Positions 1 through 10,810 are shown, numbered from the stretch's first letter. The stretch is 64,000 bases of DNA from Oxytricha trifallax (GCA_000711775.1 ARYC01001491.1:1-64000), one strand, 5' to 3'. The notes: a model not told the origin generated them from the sequence alone. Made by a program: numbers and translations.

Positions 1-719
1 CCGTATTTCTTCTCTTTGTGCCAGCTCCTGCATCTATGTTCATTTCATCTGGCTTTTAAACATCTTTATAAAGCTCTTGCTCACTTCATGAATTTTCTGT
101 GACTTTCTCTCTCTATGAACCTTAGCATGCTCTTTCATAAGATATATACCAGTGCCAGATTTTCCTTCAAAGTTGTATGTCAAAGCTTACTTGAAAGATA
201 AGGATGCTTCTTAAGTTCCTCTAGCCAAGCTGAGCTTATAAGTATGCCTTGCTTCTTCTAGTCTTCAGGAGAAATAGAATATCGTTTCTTATGTGCTTCT
301 TCAATAATTTCTCTGAGATAATCCTCTTTTATTGTACAAGAACACCAAAGAAGGAGTTCCTCTCTGGGAGTTTATTAGAGAGTTGTTTCTTGGTAGGAAG
401 GTAAACTACCACTTCCTCATCTTACATGGCATCCTCATAAAGATTAGTGACTGAAATCTCAGGGTAGTTGGGAATTTCGATTAGTCTAATCTCTTTATTT
501 TTAAAAGCTTTCTTCTCCTCACAAAGTATTGCTTTCAAGAATGAAATTTTGGTACCTAACATCGTTGGAAGGAATAAACCAACTGTATAATATGCTAATA
601 GTCATCAAGTTATCTTACCATGTAAAGTTAGGTATCGATAGAGATCTTTCCTTACTTCTGAATCTTGATATCATTTCTTGAGCCTCGACTCTTTTCATTT
701 GATCATTGAGTGATTCCAT
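1..719 (-). CDS. TBE 22-kDa protein gene, 3' end outside window
   Basis: Starts at ATG 717-719 on the minus strand and runs off the left edge. The protein begins MESLNDQMKRVEAQEMISRF and is the 22-kDa TBE protein of unknown function. Two spliceosomal-type introns are visible: 583-618 (36 nt, GTAAGA to ACAG) and 165-190 (26 nt, GTAAGC to GAAG). Removing the first restores the frame across an otherwise blocking TGA and yields the conserved GLFLPT segment. The same introns occur in the complete copy at 10811-11600. The gene is head-to-head with the 57-kDa gene, about 570 bp apart. One further frame slip may lie in the middle; expression cannot be judged. No known enzymatic domain is recognised. 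Confidence 0.8.
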
Positions 720-879
720 CTTTGTTCCTCTTCCTATTAATGAATTTCAAATTATAACTTATAGACTTCTGGATCCTATTGTTTAAAATCTTACTATTAA
801 ATATCGGCATCTTATAGGAGGTCAACCCTGCAAAGATACGTGGAGAAAGTTTACAGAAGCTGTAACAAACTGCAGAGAT

Positions 880-1130
880 GAAGCTCCATTTTTATCAATT
901 TAGTTCCATTAAATTAGTACTAAATTTGTTTAAATTTAATTAGTACTGGTACTAAATTCGTTTAATTTCAATTGGTACTAATTTAATAGTACCAAAACTT
1001 AATTAGTACCTAGTTTTAAACTAATGAGGTTTTAATGGAAAAGTTCCAATATGGTTCAAAACCTAACTGGTACCAGTACCAACCTCAATTTTTTCTAAGT
1101 TGGTACCAAAATTAAAAATATTAAGCATGA
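880..1130. promoter_or_regulatory. TBE divergent intergenic region with iterated GGTACC/AGTACT motifs
   Basis: Between the divergent 22-kDa and 57-kDa genes the sequence repeats variants of TTAGTACTAAAT, AATTGGTACC and TACCAGTACC on both strands, about ten times in 250 bp. The other TBE copy has the same array at 10430-10625 with small differences. Position suggests a two-way promoter or a binding site array for a TBE protein, for example the zinc fingers of the 57-kDa protein; that is inference. Confidence 0.5.
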
Positions 1131-1285
1131 ATTTAGAAAATTTATAGTTATAAACTTAGTATAAATATGATGTCTAACGCCTAAGAATCACCCATTGTTG
1201 TTGCAGTACCAACTCCTATACAAAGTTACTATAACTAGAGAGGTTATTAGAGCTTTATAATAGAAATTTAAATTTGAATTTAAAC

Positions 1286-2733
1286 ATGGCGGCTAACTTA
1301 AATCGCAAAGCAGTCTCTCTTGGCAGTGGATAATCTTAGCTATACTTTGGATAAACTAAGAAGCCAGAGATCATATACATTGAAAAGGAGCCAGAGCTTA
1401 AAGCTCTTTAGTTTGAATCAGAGGTGTTTGTTCTAGAAATAAATATCAGGAAGCAGAGAGCAGAGATAAGTATTTAAACGCTAATCGAAGATGTTGAGGA
1501 GTTAAAAGAACATCTCCCACTAGAAAAGATTAAAGAATTCTAATGTGATGAATGCTAAAATTTCTTCTAAACTGATTCGAGCTTGAAGAGGCACATCAAA
1601 GAGATGCACTCTAGGAGAGCTAAGATATATTTTAAGCACGAAAAGGTCGATGGCAAGTATTAGTGCACGACTTGCATGAAGTCTTACACTCACTCAGCTA
1701 AAGTTAAAAGACACATGCAAAAACATCATTTAAGTGAGTTTTAATGCAAGATAAAGAAACATAAATACTTATACCAGCCAAGAGAAAGTCCAATACTGTA
1801 GAGTCTTAAAGAGAGCAGGAAGAGAGACTTAAGAAGCAGAAACGTTTTGAGTCAATGAACCAACCAGCTAATGAATTATATATAGCATGCTTGTAAGAGA
1901 GAGCTATGTATATACTTGCATTAAATGCAGTAGATCTCAGTTTTTGCATTGACAACTATTTACATATTGATGTGGCTAACAAGGCAAAACTCATAGTAGT
2001 TGATGAGTATGCTTATAAAGTATATCCTTTCAAATATCTTATTAGGAACGAGCAGTATCAAAATGAGTTTGCCAATGAATACATAATACTAAGAGAGGCT
2101 CATAAAAGGTAATGCAAGAACTTGCTTAAACTCGATGGAGTTATTCTTGGACATGGTTTTATTGCACTACGACTTAAGAAATTTGAAATGACTCTAAGAG
2201 ATTATCTCTACCATAATAGATACCCAGATGACTTGAATGAGATACTCACGGAAATGACCAAGGGTGTGAAAGAGCTGCATGATCTAGGGTATGTTCATAG
2301 AGATTTGAAGCCAGAAAATGTAATGCTAAATCTCTGTCCTTTAGAAAAAGTAGTCATTGATTTCAATAGAGCAATAAGGTAAGAAATAGTGACTTTAGCT
2401 AAAGTGCTAGGCACACCTGGGTACTTCCCAATAAGAGAGAAGTGGACTAATGGCTCTGTTCAGTGGGATATCTGGGCGGTAGCAGCAATTATTTTAGAGT
2501 GCGATATGGAAAGTATGTCGTACTTCGGAACAAAGCAAGAAAAGTAATAAATAAGCATGGCTGTTAAACATATAAAGCAAGAAGATGTATGCACTTAGAT
2601 TAAGAAAATGGTTGAGATGATCATAGTAAGAGCTCCAGCATATCCAAGATCATCATTAGAAGATATACTTGAAACATTAAAGAGAGCAAAGTTCAAGAGA
2701 TACCACAAAGATAAGCAGATAAAATTTGTTTGA
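1286..2733 (+). pseudogene. TBE 57-kDa zinc finger/protein kinase-like protein, one frame slip
   Basis: Starts MAANLNRKAV at 1286 and ends at TGA 2731-2733, with many in-frame TAA/TAG read as Gln. Order of parts: a charged N-terminal region; two C2H2 zinc fingers (about 1540-1600 starting CDEC with HIKEMH, and about 1660-1720 starting CTTC with HMQKHH); a linker; then a protein kinase-like domain with HRDLKPENVMLN near 2290-2330. The usual DFG is DFN, and the APE region reads GTPGYFPIREKW. The total length, 1448 nt, is not a multiple of three: a frame slip lies near 1810-1860, where the second copy (8797-10245) reads through. Known from TBEs as the 57-kDa gene; its substrate and role are unknown. 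The altered DFG makes normal catalysis doubtful. Confidence 0.88.
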
Positions 2734-2794
2734 ATTAAGCACATTAAAACTCATTAAATATTCATTAAATTCACATAAAACTTGCGTTTTCTCT

Positions 2795-2872
2795 ACTAAC
2801 CCCAATAAGACCCCAACTATACCCTACAAATCAAAGCACTTATAAACCTCACTAAGGGGTTTTGGGGTTTTG
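2795..2872. repeat. TBE terminal inverted repeat with telomeric end
   Basis: About 78 bp. The inner part (CTACAAATCAAAGCACTTAT and neighbours) matches the repeats at 8662-8740 and 12693-12771; the outer 17 bp are G4T4G4T4G, the hypotrich telomere sequence, at 2856-2872. ATT follows at once, fitting an ANT target. Confidence 0.92.
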
Positions 2873-2875
2873 ATT

Positions 2876-3215
2876 CATCTTTCCCAAACCTTAGGAATTT
2901 TATAAGCTTTATATTGACTTCAGAGAATTAATTTTTGTACTTTATTATTTAATTTTTTATTCAATTTATTAATTAATACAACTTACCTAAATTCTCATAT
3001 ATTTGAAAAATGTAAATTCTAAGAATTCAAAGAGAACTCTAAAAGTGTAAATAACCTAAAACAACTCATTTAGAAATTTTAAGGAATTTGAGTGATGGAG
3101 TTTAATGAGAAAAAATAATAGCATCTGTACTGTGAAATGTATATCGTTAAGTAGTAGACTGGGTATATTCATTGATAACAATATTGATTTTGTGAATTTT
3201 TTAAGTAGCCGAAAT
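2876..3215. other. AT-rich DNA, no gene seen
   Basis: Very AT-rich sequence between the TBE end and the next element. Short open frames on both strands here are low-complexity and lack a family signature. Confidence 0.6.
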
Positions 3216-3223
3216 GATATTTC

Positions 3224-3730
3224 GGGGGGGAAAAGTTTCCTGAACCGTTTTATGATAAAAAAAAAATTTTTGGGAAGTTTCCTGCATTTTTTTAAAAAAT
3301 ATTTTTTTTTCAATAAAAAAATATTTTTATTACAACTATAATGCAACTTCCGAACGAATTTTATTGAATTAATTATACTTAATTTAATATATCAATTAGT
3401 CAATATATCATTTTAGATTCCAATCTTTGACATATTTCATCTGATATTTTTTGGTTTTTGTATCTTAGCCATTATATTGTTCTTTCATTTTTAAAGTAAT
3501 TCTAAGTATTTTATCCAATTGTTATTTAAATTTCAATTCAATTTATATGTTCTTTTAAAATTTATATAAAGTTAGACTATATTTTTTGAACTACTTTTAT
3601 TATGTATAAAAATCCTATTAATATAAGTGAGTCATAAAATTTTTTAATTTTATGATTTATATTAAATTTTACATAAAATAAAAAAAAAGAGCAGGAAACT
3701 TCCTCGAGTGCAGGAAACTTCCCCCCCCCC
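3224..3730. mobile_element. 507-bp inverted-repeat element with G-run ends and 8-bp target duplication
   Basis: The ends are GGGGGGGAAAAGTTTCCTG and its complement CAGGAAACTTCCCCCCCCCC; the 8-bp direct repeat GATATTTC flanks both sides (3216-3223 and 3731-3738). The interior is AT-rich, holds two more partial copies of the GGAAGTTTCCTGC motif near the ends, and has no gene. An 8-bp duplication is typical of hAT-type elements among others, so this is a non-autonomous DNA element; its family is not otherwise identifiable. Confidence 0.8.
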
Positions 3731-3806
3731 GATATTTCATGTGATTAATTTTAAAACTTAATTATTTAAATAAGTAAATCACTCTTAAATAAAACTAAAA
3801 AATAAC

Positions 3807-4482
3807 GGCTAAGGTGACAAACACTCACCCCCCATAAGGTATACTTTTAAATATGTACTCTGATAGAACTCAACCTCCTGAGCAAACTTTCTTAAGAACT
3901 GATTGTGGCCGGCTTTTCGTTTTCGAGATAACACACTGGCTAAGTCAAAAAATCATATATAAAATCATAAAATTTGGCTTAGAAAAAATTTTGAAATTTT
4001 TTCTTAAGAACATCTAAATTTGTATAATCTGATAGTTTTTAAGGTTTTAAGGAATTACTTTGAGTATGTTATGTTTTCTCAATTATATAATCTAGATCTT
4101 ACCTATAAATATCTTCATTTATCATCATATTATATATTAATAGGCTAATTTAAAATAATATGATGTTAAATGAAGATATTTATAGGTAAGATCTAGATTA
4201 AATATTTGAGAAAACATAACATGCTCAAATTAATTCCTTAAAACCTTAAAAACTATCAGATTATACAAATTTAGATGTTCTTAAGAAAAAATTTCAAAAT
4301 TTTTTCTAAGCCAAATTTTATGATTTTATATATGATTTTTTGACTTAGCCAGTGTGTTATCTCGAAAACGAAAAGCCGGCCACAATCAGTTCTTAAGAAA
4401 AGTTTGCTCAGGAGGTTGAGTTCTATCAGAGTACATATTTAAAAGTATACCTTATGGGGGGTGAGTGTTTGTCACCTTAGCC
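3807..4482. mobile_element. Foldback element, about 330-bp arms, 8-bp target duplication AAAATAAC
   Basis: Nearly the whole 676 bp is one inverted repeat: GGCTAAGGTGACAAACACTC at the left end returns as its complement at 4463-4482, with arms matching almost base for base to a short AT-rich loop near 4130-4155. The perfect 8-bp repeat AAAATAAC lies at 3799-3806 and 4483-4490. No coding capacity is visible. It sits just past the stop of the MT-A70 gene. The element at 57007-57623 has the same structure, GGCT...AGCC ends and 8-bp duplication. Confidence 0.88.
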
Positions 4483-4511
4483 AAAATAACTATATAGCAT
4501 TTATAAAGTAG

Positions 4512-5862
4512 TCACTTTAGTTTGTTACCAAATGTAGTCCATCCTCTCCCAATATTGTTTTTTCTTTCAAAAATTTCTAAGTTCAAACTATCAGGGGCAA
4601 TCGATTGAACAAAGTCATATATTTTACCAGGCTTAGCAGAATGTTTGTCTACAGCATCAAATATGACAGATTTTGCTGAGTGGTATTTTACGATTTGAGA
4701 CACATTCCCTTTAATTGCTATTATAAAAGTTTTGTTGCAGTGAGCCGTATATTTTCCCCATCCTTTGTGTAAGACTCCATTTGTTCTTAGTTTCACCCAT
4801 TCCCCCCTGTCAACTTCTCTGTATCCATTTTTATTTAGTAGTTTCGTAATAACATCTCTTTTTGAGTTTACTATCCATAAGATTAATATTCCTTGTTCTT
4901 GTACTAAATGTAATGGCATCTCATTTATTTCCTTGTCTGATAATCATGATTTTTAATAGGAAATTGATAAATTAAAATTTGTAATAATAAATCAAAATGG
5001 AAAACTTTTTAAACAAAGATTGAGAAGGACTACATTCACAATAATTTTGTAAGTTACATTTTAAATATCTGAATTTATTTTAATACTCTTTCAGCAATAC
5101 TACTGAGACTTGAAGGGGAGAGGACGAGGCTTCAGCAAAGATCAGAAATGCAAAAATAAGAAAAAATAATTCATGCAGATGGAGATATCTATGAAGGTGA
5201 GTGGAAAGATGACAAAGCTGTTCTTTTTATTCCATTTCTTTTTAAATTAATTCTAATACTTCATTAAATTATTAATTTTCATTTAAAAATAAAGTTTTCC
5301 TCTTATTTTTCATAAATGTTGGGTAGGGCAAGTCTTGTTTTAATCTTCATGGCAGGCACATCATTATAACTTCGTATAATTTGTTGTTACATTTCTTGAC
5401 ATCTTCTGTAATATTATGCCACATTTGCAAATCTTTCACATCGCCTTAGAAAATATTTGGTTGGGTTAATAACTTGTATGTTAGTTTCTTAACTCTCTTC
5501 TAATCTGTAGTCATTCTATTCCTCTTGGTACTTTTACAAAAGTACTACAGCAGGTCCCGTAAATATCCCCATTTTTCTTTTAGTTTTAAATTTTTTCATA
5601 ATTTTTTAATTCTTCAGTTTTATATAAGCATCTCACCTAATGCTTCTGACAATCATTGCTCTTTTTGAAGATAAATCTATAGTATCTGCAAGTCTTTTTA
5701 GCTGTTTTTTTTTTATAGAAATCTTTATTCTTTATGTACTTGTTTATGGAATAGCGAAAGATGTGTTTTGATTGAAGTTCCAATATCGAATTTCCTTTGA
5801 CAAAAAGTGCAAGTAGTTTATTTAGTGGCATCTATAAACTCTGAGTTTTCTCTCTTGTTCAT
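4512..5862 (-). pseudogene. Zinc-finger MT-A70 methyltransferase, copy 1, broken
   Basis: MT-A70 proteins transfer methyl from S-adenosylmethionine to adenine N6. Start at 5862 (MNKRENSEF), then a CTFC...HLSLFH zinc finger, a second Cys/His cluster (CRYY...CQKH...C near 5650-5690), and GDVKDLQMW near 5410-5440 leading to the catalytic block. Where copies 2 and 3 have LMDPHW and IMDPPW, this one has MMCLP followed by TGA, so the catalytic motif is lost. The rest resumes at about 4945 (LSDKEINEMPLHLVQEQG) and runs to a good C-terminus with GKIYDFVQSIAPDSLNLEIF, stop 4512-4514. About 4945-5313 is foreign sequence containing a MORN motif. Several frame slips occur in the N-terminal half. Homology of the N-terminal half is judged by alignment by eye with copy 2. 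Confidence 0.75.
5095..5220 (+). CDS. MORN-repeat coding piece (possible macronuclear-destined segment)
   Basis: One open frame reads LEGERTRLQQRSEMQKQEK and then HADGDIYEGEWKDDK, a textbook MORN motif (YxGxW plus Gly/Asp spacing). A GT...AG stretch at 5049-5094 (46 nt, GTAAGT to TTTCAG) precedes it and could be an intron. The frame is lost after 5220 into AT-rich DNA, so only one MORN unit is present. It lies inside the split MT-A70 gene. It may be a segment joined to other MORN segments in the somatic nucleus, or a gene fragment; the window cannot decide. Confidence 0.5.
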
Positions 5863-6921
5863 TATTATAGTTTTTCGAGATGATAGCTATTGGTCTCAAA
5901 GTTCTTAAATTTCATTTTACATCTCCACCATAGCTACGAATATTCAGCTCACCGCAAAATGTTTATAGACAGAGCTTTTGCCGCATATTGTATTTGTCAG
6001 GGTATCTCTCAATGTAGGAAGGCCCCATTGTCTATCGCCATTGTAACTATTTATTTATGTTATTGTATAAAAAGTCGTATAATTTGCTATATTAGATGCT
6101 ATAATAGTATTGAAAACTCTTAGTAACTGATTCAAATAAATTATAATTAACTAATTTCAATTAATCAGAGTAATGATCAAATGATAATAATAATGGCAAA
6201 TATAACTTTTTATAAAATATGTAAGTAACTAAGCAAAAGAATATTTCCAATAATTATATATATAAAGATTGGGTATACATTTATTTCTTGACATCTCATT
6301 GACTTTGTGCAATAAGCCACTTTAAAAGCATAAATAATAGTTTTGATGAGCAATTATAATTGGTTTGTGGGTCATAATAATTGGGGTCAGATTAGATATA
6401 TTTAAAATTATATTCAGCCAGTTATCGTAAAAAGATAGCGAAGCAAGAATAAAATACGCATATGCTTATATAAAAATTATAGGATTCAAAGATATAAAAT
6501 CTAGCCAAAAACAATTTGCGGCAAAAAATTAATTTATAAACAATTTGCAGTGTAAGTGATAGAAGCTAGAGATATGGGAAAGTGTAAGTTATTTTAATAA
6601 ATTATAGCATATTTATTACAATAATCTCTGATATTCTCTTAAGTAAATCAATCATTAAGGGATATAAAATTCCAATTTATTTTTAGTTTAATTCATAATA
6701 AGTTTCTGCTTTAGCTCATAAGCTATTGTAGTTAAGAGCTATAAGATCAGTATACCGATCAATGCTTAAGTAATGAATTATTAATAAAATTATATAATAA
6801 ATTCATTAATCTCATTCAACAGTATGTAAGTATATCTGTAAAATCAAAACCATTTCTATTATAAATTATAAATTAAACTTTTCGCATTAAATGAACCAAT
6901 TAAACTAACCTGTTATCACAG
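5863..6921. other. AT-rich DNA, no gene seen
   Basis: From the start of MT-A70 copy 1 to the old TBE 22-kDa gene. A slightly less AT-rich patch at 5900-6060 has open frames on both strands but no recognisable protein. The rest is AT-rich filler. Confidence 0.5.
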
Positions 6922-8290
6922 GCCATGACACCAGGGAGCAATCAAATAAGTTTAGATCTAAAAGTGACATGATAACCTATCTTAAATATAATCGTAAGCA
7001 TTTTTATCTTATATATTTAAGGGGTTATTTTTTACCTGCCGATGCTCATCATACTGTGAGATTTTTCAAAGACTTTTTTGTAGGAGAAAAAGACCTCCTC
7101 AAAGCTGCTAATGTGATGGTTTTCAATGTGCCTTTTTATGAAGAGTTATCCGTCGAAAAGTTTTTTGCACAAGTTAAGGAAGACCCAGAAATAATGAAAT
7201 TCATGAATTATTACGAGGACTATTAAGTGCTCCCAGATAGAAAGTAAGTCTATGGGGTGCTTGGCACATTGTAGCCAGAATATTTTGAAGTCATAATAAA
7301 GCATGCCAATTGTCTAAGAGACTAGTAGGATAATGAGGAAGATATTATTGTTAAAATAGATAAAAATAGGAAATTATTTAAATTCATTAAATATCCAAAT
7401 TAATAATTAATTATAACTGTAATGAATTAGGAGTGCGTGTAATACTAATCAGTTTTAGTTTTAAAATAAATTAATATATATATATATTAGTGGTCCAGTG
7501 GTCCGGTGGTCTGGCCGGAGTTTTTGTGGTCCACCGTATTGAAGCTAAAGATGCACCTATTGTAGACGAAGTAAATGGTGATCAATACTACATCAAAGTG
7601 ACTGTCACCGATGAATTTAAGACTGATTCCGCTGCTACTGATGCTTATCATCCAGATATTAACTTCTACCGATTCAGAATGAACATCCTTGAAAATCTTG
7701 ATATTGTTACAAGAGACAATTGAAAAATTTTCATTAGTAAGAACTGAGTCATATACCCGGACAGACCACCGGACCACTGGACCACTAAAGACTCTGCCAA
7801 ACCACTGGACCACTAATATATATATATATTAATTTATTTTAAAACTAAAACTGATAAGTATTACACGCACTCCTAATTCATTACAGTTATAATTAATTAT
7901 TAATTTGGATATTTAATGAATTTAAATAATTTCCTATTATTATCTATTTTAACAATGATGAAAATACTTTTTAGAGATGACATATTCAAAAAACTAATAA
8001 ATGAGTCCTTCTTCTCTAGTAAGGAGATATTTCTTTTAATTATTTTTAGACACTAAAGGTAAGGCTATCTCTATGCTGAAAGTATGGGCAAAATCTAGAA
8101 GTAGGAGACAGAAAAGGGAGGCTTATGAAATATCAATACCATTCCAATATTTCAAAGCCTAAACTGAAGACTATGGCTAAAATATTCCTGAACAGTTAGA
8201 TTCCTCTACTGCCAATATCTCTTGTGGAAAGAAAGTTCCAGGAGTTGTTGAAATGAAATAAGAAAATATTATTGAATTATAAGATAAGTT
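6922..8290 (+). pseudogene. TBE-type 22-kDa protein, diverged copy, split by insertion
   Basis: Readable from about 6969: GYFLPADAHHTVRFFKDFF, then NVPFYEELSV and GVLGTLQPEYF, collinear with GLFLPT, EIPNYPEISV and GVLGTIKEDYL of the younger copies. After the 608-bp insertion the gene resumes with DDIFKKLINESFFS, an intron at 8019-8049 (31 nt, GTAAGG to TTTTAG), then KGKAISMLKVWAKSRSRRQK. That intron falls at the same codon and phase as intron 2 of the younger copies. The first intron of the younger copies is absent here. The start is uncertain: an ATG at 6924 is out of frame with the body. The 3' end may overlap the convergent transposase. Confidence 0.75.
7348..7955. mobile_element. 608-bp element with about 160-bp terminal inverted repeats and a small cargo frame
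   Basis: Ends are TTGTTAAAATAGATAAAAAT and complement, repeats about 7348-7510 and 7795-7955. The middle carries a short open frame beginning about 7490 (HRIEAKDAPIVDEVNGDQYY) that is preserved in the sister element at 37010-37651, with the same GTGGTCC-rich borders. It interrupts the old 22-kDa gene. Target duplication is not clear (TTA left, TGA right). The terminal repeats are of the same family as those of the 1.9-kb element at 28753-30648. Confidence 0.82.
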
Positions 8291-8625
8291 AATTGCTATA
8301 GTGTTTCAAACATCGCCATAATATTGTCTACTTTTCTTTACATGCCTATCAACAATTCTTCTAACTACCTATAATTCTACTTTCTCTGCACATTTACATA
8401 CTATCTTTTAGTCTCCACTATTAGTAACTTCGAAATCTCTAGTTACCATCTTTTTCTTTGTACTAATCTTTTAGTTTAAACAAAACATTCTTTAATGCAA
8501 TTAAACTCAGTTGAATATGGAGCAATAAATAAACAAGCCCAGCCGAACTTTTGAATCTATAATTATACTATTCGACTGTGATGGGACCTCAAGTTATCCT
8601 AAAATATTACAACATTTGTGATCTT
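8152..8625 (-). pseudogene. TBE-type 42-kDa transposase, C-terminal part only
   Basis: Read on the minus strand the frame gives KFGWACLFIAPYSTEFNCIK, which is the third-acidic-residue region of Tc1/IS630 DDE transposases (PYS..N.IE; here the Glu position reads Lys). It continues for about 140 codons with Gln-rich sequence to TGA 8152-8154. The N-terminal two thirds are missing at the rearranged junction near 8625. It converges on the 22-kDa gene as in complete TBEs. Confidence 0.68.
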
Positions 8626-8661
8626 GTTAAAAACCTGCAAATATTCCAAGAATGCATGAAT

Positions 8662-8740
8662 CAGAACACAAACCTTAGTGAGGTTTATAAGTGCTTTGAT
8701 TTGTAGGGTATAGTTGGGGTCTTATTGGGGTTAGTAGAGA
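8662..8740. repeat. TBE left terminal inverted repeat, telomeric block decayed
   Basis: Matches the complement of 12693-12771 through TTAGTGAGGTTTATAAGTGC and on to about 8740, but the outermost C4A4C4A4 is reduced to CAGAACACAAACC. The flanking AAT shows where the end was. Confidence 0.88.
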
Positions 8741-8796
8741 AAGCGCAAGTTTTATGTGAATTTAATGAATATTTAATGAGTATTAATGTGCTTAAT

Positions 8797-10245
8797 TCAA
8801 ACAAATTTTATCTGCTTATCTTTGTGGTATCTCTTGAACTTAGCTCTCTTTAATGTTTCTAGTATATCTTCTAATGATGATCTTGGATATACTGGAGCTC
8901 TTACTATGATCATCTCAACCATTTTCTTAATCTAAGTGCATACATCTTCTTGCTTGATATGTTTAACAGCCAAACTTATAGATTACTTTTCTTGCTTTGT
9001 TCCGAAGTAAGACATACTTTCCATATCGCACTATAAGATAATTGCTGCTACCGCCCAGACATCCCACAAAACAGAGCCATTAGTTCACTTCTCTCTTATT
9101 GGGAAGTACCCAGGTGTGCCTAGTACTTCAGCTAAAGTCACTATTTCTTACTCCTTATTGCTCTATTGAAATCAATGACTACTATTTCTAAAGGACAGAG
9201 ATTTAGCATTACATTTTCTGGCTTCAAATCTCTATGAACATACCTCAGATCATGGAGCTCATTCACACCCTTGGTCATTTCCGTGAGTATCTCATTCAAG
9301 TCATCTGGGTATCTATTATGGTAGAGATAATCTCTTAGAGTCATTTCAAATTTCTTAAATCGTAGTGCAATAAAACCATGTCCAAGAATAACTCCATCGA
9401 GTTTAAGCAAGTTCTTGCATCCTTTTATGAGCCTATCTTAGTATTATGTATTCATCGGCAAACTCATTTTGATACTGCTCGTTCCTAATAAGATATTTGA
9501 AAGGATATACTTTATAAGCATACTCATCAACTACTATGAGTTTTGCCTTGTTAGGCACATCAATATGTAAATAGTTGTCAATGCAAAAACTGAGATCTAC
9601 TGCATTTAATGCAGGTATATACATAGCTCTCTCTTACAAGTATGCTATATATAATTCATTAGCTGGTTGGTTCATTGACTCAAAACGTTTCTGCTTCTTA
9701 AGTCTCTCTTCCTGCTCTCTTTTAAGACTCTACAGTATTGGACTTTCTCTTGGCTGGTATAAGTTTTTATGTTTCTTTATCTTGCATTAAAAACTCACTT
9801 AAATGATGTTTTTGCATGTGTCTTTTAACTTTAGCCGAGTGAGTGTAAGACTTCATGCAAGTCGTGCACTAATACCTGCCATCGACCTTTTCGTGCTTAA
9901 AATATATCTTAGCTCACCCAGAGTGCATCTCTTTGATGTGCCTCTTCAAGCTCGAATCAGTTGAGAAGAAATTTTAGCATTCATCACATTAGAATTCTTT
10001 AATCTTTTCTAGTGGGAGATGTTCTTTTAACTCCTCAACATCTTCGATTAGCGTTTAAATACTTATCTCTGCTCTCTGCTTCCTGATATTTATTTCTAGA
10101 ACAAACACCTCTGATTCAAACTCAAGAGCTTTAAGCTCTGGCTCCTTTTCAATGTATATGATCTCTGGCTTCTTAGTTTATCCAAAGTTTAGCTAAGATT
10201 ACCACTGCCAAGAGAGACTGCTTTGCGATTTAAGTTAGCCGCCAT
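8797..10245 (-). pseudogene. TBE 57-kDa zinc finger/protein kinase-like protein
   Basis: Starts MAANLNRKAV at 10245, stops TGA 8797-8799; 1449 nt, 483 codons long overall, but several local slips and an in-frame TGA after the first zinc finger (MHSG, TGA, AKIYF; the other copy has Arg there). It carries two C2H2 fingers (CDEC...HIKEMH and CTTC...HMQKHH), then the linker KRFESMNQPANELYIAYL, then a kinase-like domain with YVHRDLKPENVMLN and DFN in place of DFG. Divergent from the 22-kDa gene. In this copy the kinase is split into two frames near 9415. The function in TBE movement is unknown. Confidence 0.85.
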
Positions 10246-10429
10246 GTTTAATTCAAATTTAAATTTCTATTATAAAGCTCTAATAACCTCTCTAGTTATA
10301 GTAACTCTGTATAGGAGTTAGCACTGCAACAACAATGGTTGATTCTCAGGCATTAGACATCATATTTATGCTAAGTTTATAACTATAAATTTTCTAAATT
10401 CATGCTTAATATTTTTAATTTTAGTACCA

Positions 10430-10625
10430 ACTGAGAAAAAATTCAGGTTGGTACTGGTACCAATTAGGTTTTGAACCAGATTGGAACTTTTCCATTAAAA
10501 CCTCATTAGTTTAAAACTAGGTACTAATTAAGTTTTGGTACTATTAAATTGGTACCAATTAAAATTAAACGAATTTAGTACCAATACTAATTAAATTAAA
10601 ACAAATTTAGTACTAATTTAATGGA
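10430..10625. promoter_or_regulatory. TBE divergent intergenic region with iterated GGTACC/AGTACT motifs
   Basis: Second copy of the array at 880-1130: repeated GGTACC, AGTACC and TAGTACTAAT units in both orientations between the divergent 57-kDa and 22-kDa genes. The preservation of the units in both copies, amid single-base differences, is what can be seen; a promoter or protein-binding role is inferred. Confidence 0.5.
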
Positions 10626-10810
10626 ACTAAATTGATAAAAATGGAGCTAAATCTCTGCAGTTTGTTACAGCTTCTGCAAACTTTCTCCACGTATCTTTGC
10701 AGAGTTGACCTCCTATAAGATGCCCATATTAAATAGTAAGATTTTAAGCAATAGGATCCAGAAGTCTATAAATTATAATTTGAAATTCATAAATAGCAAG
10801 AGGAACAAAG

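Larger units (their letters stand above)
1..2872. mobile_element. TBE: TBE transposon, right-hand part (cut by window start)
   Basis: The piece holds the 22-kDa gene (minus strand, cut at position 1), a divergent intergenic region, the 57-kDa zinc finger/kinase gene (plus strand) and an outer terminal repeat ending in G4T4G4T4G at 2856-2872. Gene order and sequence match the complete TBE at 8662-12771 almost base for base, so the missing left part should carry the 42-kDa transposase. TBEs are Tc1/IS630-type DNA transposons of Oxytricha germline DNA that end in telomeric repeat and duplicate ANT; ATT follows the end here at 2873-2875. The close match to the second copy implies recent activity. 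The family call is firm; whether this copy was whole cannot be seen. Confidence 0.93.
6922..8625. mobile_element. TBE: Old TBE-family fragment (22-kDa gene and transposase C-terminus)
   Basis: The order is 22-kDa gene on the plus strand and 42-kDa transposase tail on the minus strand, convergent as in the complete TBE. Sequence is far diverged from the copies at 1-2872 and 8662-12771, so it belongs to another TBE family or is much older. It is split by the element at 7348-7955. At about 8625 the transposase stops in mid-gene and sequence of a different TBE (57-kDa gene, plus strand) begins, so the junction is a rearrangement. No terminal repeat remains on the left. Confidence 0.78.

Noticed and set aside
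3056-3346. Overlapping plus and minus frames at the start of the 507-bp element
   Set aside because: They run through the G-run end, the A/T homopolymers and the element boundary; low-complexity chance frames.
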